Of a DNA stretch of 64,000 nucleotides, positions 57,800 through 64,000 are shown one piece after another. The notes beneath the pieces were generated by a model, which searched no databases, had not been told where the DNA came from, and was given only the letters and a program-made list of their open reading frames with translations. Source of the stretch: Letharia columbiana (lineage: Eukaryota; Ascomycota; Lecanoromycetes; Lecanorales; Parmeliaceae); the NCBI RefSeq assembly GCF_014066305.1, contig NW_023501122.1:1-64000 (forward strand), read 5' to 3'. Numbering within the stretch: position 1 is the first letter of the stretch; each line of letters starts with the position of its first letter. A program made the position numbers and the translations under genes.

Positions 57800-58440
57800 T
57801 CGGAGTGATGATTTGATGTGGAACCGTGGAGAGTATATGACGTGGGATCTTGGAGAGCTGAGCCGTGTTCTTGGTGCTGGGGGCCTTGTTGCCGCTTGGT
57901 TTCTCCGCAGTGTTCTCCGCATTTGCCTGTTGTAGTTCCTTCTCTTACTCCTTCTCTTGTAGAGTATTAGACTAAGTGGCTAGCTGAGTGGCTGACTGAG
58001 TGGATAACTGATATGACGTGGGATCTTGGAGAGCTGAGCCGTGTTCTTGACGATGGTGGCCTTGTTGCCGCTTGGTTTCTCCGCAGTGTTCTCCGCATTT
58101 GCCTGTTGTAGTTCCTCCTCTTACTGCTCAATGCAGTGGGGATGATAGGCCAAGTTATAGTGGTGTTCTCCGCTTGCTGAGTGATGATTTGATGTGGAAT
58201 CGTGGAGAGTATATGACGTGGGATCTTGGAGAGCTGAGCCTGTTCTTGGTGCTGGGGGGCCTTGTTGTCGCTTGGTTTCTCCGCAGTGTTCTCCGTATTC
58301 GCCTGCTGTAGTGACTTCTCTTGCACTGGCTGAGTGGATTGGTGTGAGATCGTGGAGAGTAGGCCTGTTGTGTCACTGCTGCTGATGACTGTCTCCGCAA
58401 TGTTCTCCGCAGTGTTCTCCGTATTCGCCTGTTGTAGATC
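57800..58440 (-). repeat. Tandem repeats (~170-200 bp) related to 13.23-13.51 kb
   Basis: The block GACGTGGGATCTTGGAGAGC ... CTTGGTTTCTCCGCAGTG occurs three times (about 57840, 58018 and 58216). The last copy continues into the sequence shared with 13.3-13.48 kb. Confidence 0.85.
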
Positions 58441-58479
58441 CTCCTCTTGTTTAACTAAGTGGAGGGTATCGAGGGTAAA

Positions 58480-58985
58480 TGTGTTTATATTAGTGGAATT
58501 GGTAGAATTAGTAGAATTGATAGAATTGATAGAATGGTGGAAGAAGAATGATTACATAAATAGGTGGAAGGATTATTATCCGATCCCGGACGCGTTTGGT
58601 GTGATTACAATATTTGAATGTTAGTTTAATCTATCTATCGCTGGCTTAGAAGGAGTATATAGGGGAGGATGTATCCGTTCGGCTTCTTTTTAAGGGCCTT
58701 TTAATGCGTTTATAAGTAGTAGTAGATAGCTGTTAAACTCGCTTACGGCCTCGATTGTTAGTAGTAGCGAATTCGCCGAGGAGTGGCTTAAGGGCGTTAG
58801 TAAGGGGCTCTAATTAAGCGAGGGGTACCGAAGACGATTATGTTCACATTAGTGGAATTGGTAGAATTGATAGAATTGATAGAATTGATAGAATTGGTAG
58901 AATGGTGGAAGAATAATAAACAGGTGGAAGGATTAGTGTGATTACCATGACTATTATATTTGAATATTCATTTAATCCACCAATA
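58480..58985. repeat. Duplicated block with 9-bp minisatellite
   Basis: TTAGTGGAATTGGTAGAATT followed by repeats of GAATTGATA and then GTAGAATGGTGGAAGAA occurs at about 58490-58560 and 58848-58910. Each is followed by CAGGTGGAAGGATT- or TAGGTGGAAGGATT-type sequence, a duplication with ~360-bp spacing. Confidence 0.85.
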
Positions 58986-59879
58986 GTAGGCTAAACTTTA
59001 TTATTTTTACAGCGTTAGAAAGCGCATACTGAGCTCTATAATTTACGAAATTATAAAGTAATAGTATCCTTAGGGAGCTGGTTATTTTAGAGGGTAAGAC
59101 TTCTGTATATAGATTTTTGTAGATTTTTGATGGTTGCGGACGCTAATTTATTTACCCGCGGTGTCTAACCAAAAAGCGTAGACCTAACGAATTGATAATT
59201 GGCTATATATATAAATTCAAGGTTTTCTAGTTTAGCCCTACCTTATTCTTTTATATATACTAATATACTAAACTTTTATAGTAGATATAGCTACCTCTCG
59301 CTATTTTCGACTATATTATAAATATACTACTTATTTATATAGTAAAGCGAATTCGTAGATGAACTTATAGTTCTTCTAGTTATTATCGTATACGGAATTC
59401 GTAAATTCTTTTAATATTTCTATCTCTTAATAGCGTAATTCTAAGAATATAATACCTCGTATATACTTAAGTACTCGATTTACGGCGTTTATATAGCGAA
59501 TAATAAAATTATAATAGAATTAACTAAGCTTTTTTATAATAAAGGTTATATTAATTTATATATTAGTTATAAGAAATATAAGATTTTCTATTTACTTCTA
59601 ATATTATAACTAATTCGTATATTCTTCTTCTAATTAATCTAATTAAATTAATTTATATTTATCGATAGAGGTGTAAATAAAAGTCGCCTAGTTTATTAAA
59701 TATTCTTTAAGTATCTTTTCGACGTATTATACTTATTTAATAATTAAGATATAAGATTTTTAATTACGGTAAATTTAAATATCGAGGATATAATTAATTA
59801 GACCTACTTCGATAGCCTTAAATTCTTTATAAATTTAATATTTAATATAGTTTATAGTACTTTATAGCTTAGCTCTAAT

Positions 59880-59912
59880 AAGAATATCGTTTATATAAAG
59901 CGTTATAATAGC
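59880..59912 (-). pseudogene. Fossil of the Copia reverse transcriptase active site
   Basis: The minus frame reads AIITLYINDILI. In Copia RT this position is the YVDD catalytic motif. Val-to-Ile (GTA to ATA) and Asp-to-Asn (GAC to AAC) are single G-to-A changes, as RIP makes. A catalytic aspartate is lost. Confidence 0.75.
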
Positions 59913-62639
59913 TATTCTCTCTAATAATACTCGAATAAAGATATAGCTATTAGCTATAGTAGCTATAAATCTTATTTTCTTAATAGTATACTTAAATTTC
60001 TTATTTTAGATATAAACTAATTATTTAAGACTATATAATTCTTTTTAAAGAAGTAATATCTTACTCTTAGTATTAATTGCTAATAGATAGTCTAATAATA
60101 AGATTATATAGATTTTTTTATAGAGGTCGCTATTAAGATAAGTATTATTAATATCTATTTATTCTATTAGAAGATTTATTATTATTATATATAATAGAAA
60201 TAGATATAAGAAGTTAAATTATAAAATAGGAGTAAAGGTCTTATAGAAGTCGATATTTTCTACTTACGTAAACTCTCTAATAATAAATCTAATCTTAAAT
60301 TTATTAATAGTTCTATCGCTATTATATTTAATCTTAAAAACTTATTTATAGATAATTAGGCGTCTATTAGCCGATAGAGTAGCGAGCTTTTAAATTTCTT
60401 TAATAATTAAAACGATAATTTTCTTAATAATAGCTTATTTCTATTCGCGAGCGTTTAATTTATAAATAACTTTCTAATAGATAAGAGGTTTAATTATAAT
60501 ATTTATAAGCTTAGCTTTATTCTTTATATCGAAGTTATTATAGAACTTATAGAGATTATAGTTTAGCTTCTTAATATAAGACTATTATATAGAGATAGCG
60601 ATCTAAGATATAAGACGTCGTTTAATATAATTAGAAGAGTTAAGAGTAGATATAGATATAATAGATTATTAAATAGTATTCTTAGATATTATCTCTTAAT
60701 TTATTATTTCTTTACTACTTAAGATATTAAGAGTCTCTTTAGCTTCGCGAAGATCTAACGAAGATTTCGATTTAATTTAATATATATTTAGACTACTTAA
60801 TCTCGAATCTCTACTATTATTTATATTTTCTAAGAAGTTAGTAGAAACTTCTCTCTCTATTTAAAAATCTCGTATATCTTTAATTTCTTCGATTTATAAC
60901 GACGATATAATATTCGATATAGACCTCTTATAGTTCTTCTTATTATCGTTATCGCTAGATATAATCTTAATACTATTCTAAATAAAGGCGTTATTAAGAT
61001 TATTATTATTTTAGCGAGTAAAGACGATATCTACTTATATAGAGTTATAGACTATTAAAAACGAAGTTAGAGTTATTAGTTAAACTCCCTTATAATTCTT
61101 ATAAAAATAAATATTTATAAACTATTTAAATCGATTATTTTAAGAATTATAAACTCGATACTAAGTAAATAAATAATAATTAATATATATACTCTAATAG
61201 ACTATAATATATAGCTTACTTTCTTATTTCTCTTTTAATAGATAAATTAAGTATAGATAATCGAAGACTTTTTCGTAATTTAAATTCGATTTCTTATTAA
61301 ATTATAGTTTATAGAGTAACTTACTCTCTCTACTATTATATAATAATCTATTTTTTAAATAATTTATATAGACTACGATCTCTAATTAGAAGCTTATAAA
61401 TAAGTTTAATTAGCTAAGTATAAGTCTTATAAAATCGATTAACGTTCTATTAAATTATTCTATAATATTATTCTAATATAGAGTATAGATAATCATAAAT
61501 TTTATAGTAATATCTTATTTCTTAAGTATATTCTCGACTAACTTATATTCTAATATATTATTAATTCTAACTAATATTACTTCTCTTATCTTAGTTATTT
61601 TATTAATTATAATTATATTTCTAAGAATAAAGATATAGATCTATTTCTTTAATATAATAAACTCGAGGTTTAATTAATTAATAGCCTTATTAATAAGAAA
61701 TATAAATTACTTACTATCTTTTATAATACTAGCTATAAAATATAATTTCTAGAAGTTAATATATATTCGAGCTTCTAATACTATTTCCTTTAGTCTAGAG
61801 TTCTTATTAATCTATTAAATTATTTTCGTAGAGTTATATATATTATATTAAAATTCTTTTAATAATTTTATTTTCTCTATATCTCTTATGTAGAGATATA
61901 GATTCTTTAGACGATACGCTTCGATATAGTCTAATCGTTAATATATTAGTCGAAAATAATCGACTTATCCTTATTTCGTAATTATAGATATACTTTTATT
62001 AAAAGATCTCGACTCTCTAAAAGCGAATACTCTATTAGATATCGATTTAATTAATTAATATAGACTATTTCTCGTATAATCTCTTATTATCGTCTCGTCT
62101 ATAAATATATTAATAATTCTAATATATAGATTTTCGAATTATATCTTAAAATTCTTTCGATTTAGTACTATAATAGATAGTAGATTATTATCTATTTCTA
62201 AAATATATAGAGTATCTATTATAGTCTATATATAATTATTTATATAAATTCGAATAGTTTCTCTATCTATCGCTATTAACTCGCCTTAATTATCGAATTC
62301 TACTTCTTTTAAATAAGGCTGTAAGTCGATAAATAGTTTCTTATTTAATATTATATAGCGAGTCGCTTCGAAGTCTATTAGCTAGCTACTATCTTCTAAA
62401 AAGTCTATTATTATAAAGAAATTCTTTATTAATAATATACTATTTATAAGCTCTAGCTTTTCTCTAGCTATTTATAAGTCTTTCTTTTAATTATATATAT
62501 CGCTTATATCGCTAATATTACTATTACTATCTAATTTATTCGCTACTACTATAGTATAATCTAAGTATTCTTATCTACTATCTTTAAATATCTTTAAACC
62601 CTTTAATTAATTCTTTAATTTACGATTTCGCTTATCTAA

Positions 62640-62760
62640 ATCCTTCGCCCTATAATTCTTATTCTTTTTATTCTTCTTATTTAAATACTCTCTCTTATAA
62701 TACCCGATTTTTCTATAGTTATAGTATTCTATCTTATTTATATCTCTAGGAAATCTTTAG
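62640..62760 (-). pseudogene. Fossil of the Copia gag CCHC zinc knuckle
   Basis: The minus frame reads EYYNYRKIGYYKREYLNKK. The Tyr spacing equals C-x2-C-x4-H-x4-C exactly. All three Cys and the His appear as Tyr, which single G-to-A or C-to-T changes explain. A Lys/Asn-rich tail follows, as after gag knuckles. Confidence 0.85.
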
Positions 62761-63682
62761 TCTAGCTAGCCCTTTCGTTTATTATATATAAATAGATCTT
62801 TATTCTTAGTCTATCTATCTTATTTCACGATTTATAGATATTTTATAATTATTTCGATAGTAAGATTATCGTTAATCTTTAAGTTATATTTAATTATATT
62901 AAACTTACTTCTCTAATAAGCGTTTATAATTATTATTATTATAGTAAGATCGTATAATATATAAACTAAATTTAGATTTATAACTTCGTTCTATAAATTT
63001 TATAAATCTACTATTATTTAATCGATCGTCTAGTCTACTAATTTAATATATTTAAGAAACTTCTATAATATAATCGAAAGACGTTCTTTATTACTTATTT
63101 TATAGATTCGATAAAGCTTATTTTATATAAACTTAAAAGTAATAAGATAGGCGATATAACTCTTTTAATTTCGATTAACGTTATCTCTAATTAGTATAGC
63201 GATTTATCTATCTAAAATAATCTATCGTTTAACTAGCTTTCTATCGAATTATATAGATATTAATAATTCCCTTAATACTATTTTAAAGATATCTTATTTC
63301 TCGAGAAATTATTAATAATTCTAAGTCTATAGATAATAGTTTAAGTTCTTTAGAACTTTTATTTTAACGTGCGATTTACTAATAAGTCCCTTATTTAATT
63401 TCTTTAATAAATCGACTATTAACAAATTATTTAAATCGAATAAAAGATCTTCTTCCTTCTTTTCTTTTCTTTTTAAATAAAAAAGACTCTTAGTTAATAA
63501 CGCTATCTATTTAGCGAATAAACGATCTTATTCCTTAATCTACTATAGCTTTACCCTCGAGTATTCTTCGATAAGATTCTCGAGATAACTATGTTCTCTA
63601 GTATTTAGAGAGATTATAGCGGTAATAGATAGATATAGCGAAAGACTAAAATCTCGATTAATAACTATTTAAGCTTATAATC

Positions 63683-64000
63683 TATTAATAATATAATAAA
63701 CTATATCTAATATAATTAAGACTAAGGCTATATATAAATATTATATAAATAGATTATATATATAGATAGATAGAATATAAGAAAAGAACTTTATATAATA
63801 GATATAGGCCTAATATAAATATAAAAAGTCGCTTACTAAATTACTAGAGATTCGTCTCTTCGAGTTATTCGATTTCGGCTTATAGCCTATAATAAATCGG
63901 ATCGCTTCGAGGGATATATCTTAGTTTTTCAGGCGTGTTAGTTCCACATATACGTCAAGTGAACTAATTACCCTAGCACACCATAGTTATGGCTATATGC
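63683..64000 (-). repeat. Copia LTR, right copy (5'), truncated by window end
   Basis: Aligns with 56322-56640. The inner part is fully RIP-mutated; the outer ~130 bp (from about 63870) keep CpA and TpG. Confidence 0.85.

Larger units (their letters stand above)
57420..59000. mobile_element. Younger insertion nested in the Copia element, not RIP-mutated
   Basis: Base composition returns to normal between two A+T-saturated parts of the same element. It holds tandem repeats related to the 13.2-kb LTR element and GAATTGATA-type minisatellites. No intact gene. Exact borders are unclear (about 57400-57480 and 58980-59280). Confidence 0.7.
56322..64000 (-). mobile_element. RIP-killed Copia LTR retrotransposon, runs off the window
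   Basis: Direct repeats of at least 318 bp start at 56322 and 63683 and are collinear over their whole length apart from small gaps. The interior is A+T-saturated. Minus-strand fossils appear in Copia order: gag zinc knuckle (about 62.7 kb), reverse transcriptase YxDD (about 59.9 kb), RNase H tail (about 57.2 kb), then the left LTR as the 3' LTR. The distance between the RT and RNase H fossils is about 1.4 kb too long because of an insertion at roughly 57.4-59.0 kb. The right LTR is cut by the window end. Confidence 0.85.

Noticed and set aside
46021..64000. Mitochondrial or centromeric origin of the A+T-rich DNA
   Set aside because: The CpA/TpG-specific depletion and the Copia fossils at 56-64 kb point to RIP; no mitochondrial gene or centromeric array was seen in either block.
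1..64000. CRISPR arrays, tRNA or rRNA genes
   Set aside because: No regularly spaced identical repeats and no tRNA A/B-box pair or rRNA-like segment noticed; the tandem repeats present are irregular minisatellites.

Overview
The window looks like nuclear DNA of a filamentous ascomycete, most likely a Dothideomycete. Genes are compact with short introns (about 50-120 nt) that start GTRNGY and carry CTRAC-type branch points. Gene content fits: fungal families such as DUF3632, AAA ATPases with a DUF7025-like N-terminus, a CYP52-like P450 and promethin. About 14 kb is A+T-saturated, with TpG and CpA almost absent and CpG kept, which is the signature of repeat-induced point mutation (RIP). Nothing prokaryotic was seen, and no tRNA, rRNA or CRISPR.

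Layout. 0.3-10.98 kb: a conserved coiled-coil protein, an F-box/2EXR-like protein, a long acidic protein with a three-fold GPATLW repeat, and a small coiled-coil protein. 11.0-16.5 kb: a 678-bp TA-flanked MITE, then a 3.2-kb gag-only LTR element with 170-bp LTRs, inserted inside a decaying DUF3632 gene whose two halves flank it. 17-24.2 kb: a promethin-like lipid-droplet protein, a long coiled-coil protein and a cytochrome P450. 24.8-36.2 kb: an inverted repeat with a probable gene remnant, an 871-aa coiled-coil protein, a near-perfect 125-bp hairpin, and a head-to-head pair of paralogous genes, one carrying an in-frame TAG. 36.8-45.8 kb: AAA ATPase, cyclin H (TFIIH kinase cyclin), a small helical protein, a secreted cysteine-containing protein and a 101-aa protein. 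46.0-52.5 kb: RIP-destroyed repeat that cuts off the 3' end of a metallophosphoesterase gene. 54-56 kb: an N-myristoylation-type nucleotidyltransferase-like protein and a hypothetical protein. 56.3-64 kb: a RIP-killed Copia retrotransposon on the minus strand with recognisable fossils of the gag zinc knuckle, the reverse transcriptase active site and the RNase H tail, split by a younger insertion that escaped RIP.

There is no obvious pathway cluster. The clearest theme is a group of rapidly evolving, low-complexity coiled-coil genes (5.7, 10.4, 19.0, 26.5, 30.4 and 32.9 kb) that share short motifs and architecture. These sit among housekeeping genes (cyclin H, promethin, P450) next to repeat-rich, RIP-mutated blocks. 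Gene models with introns were built by eye from splice signals and frame continuity; transcript data would settle them.
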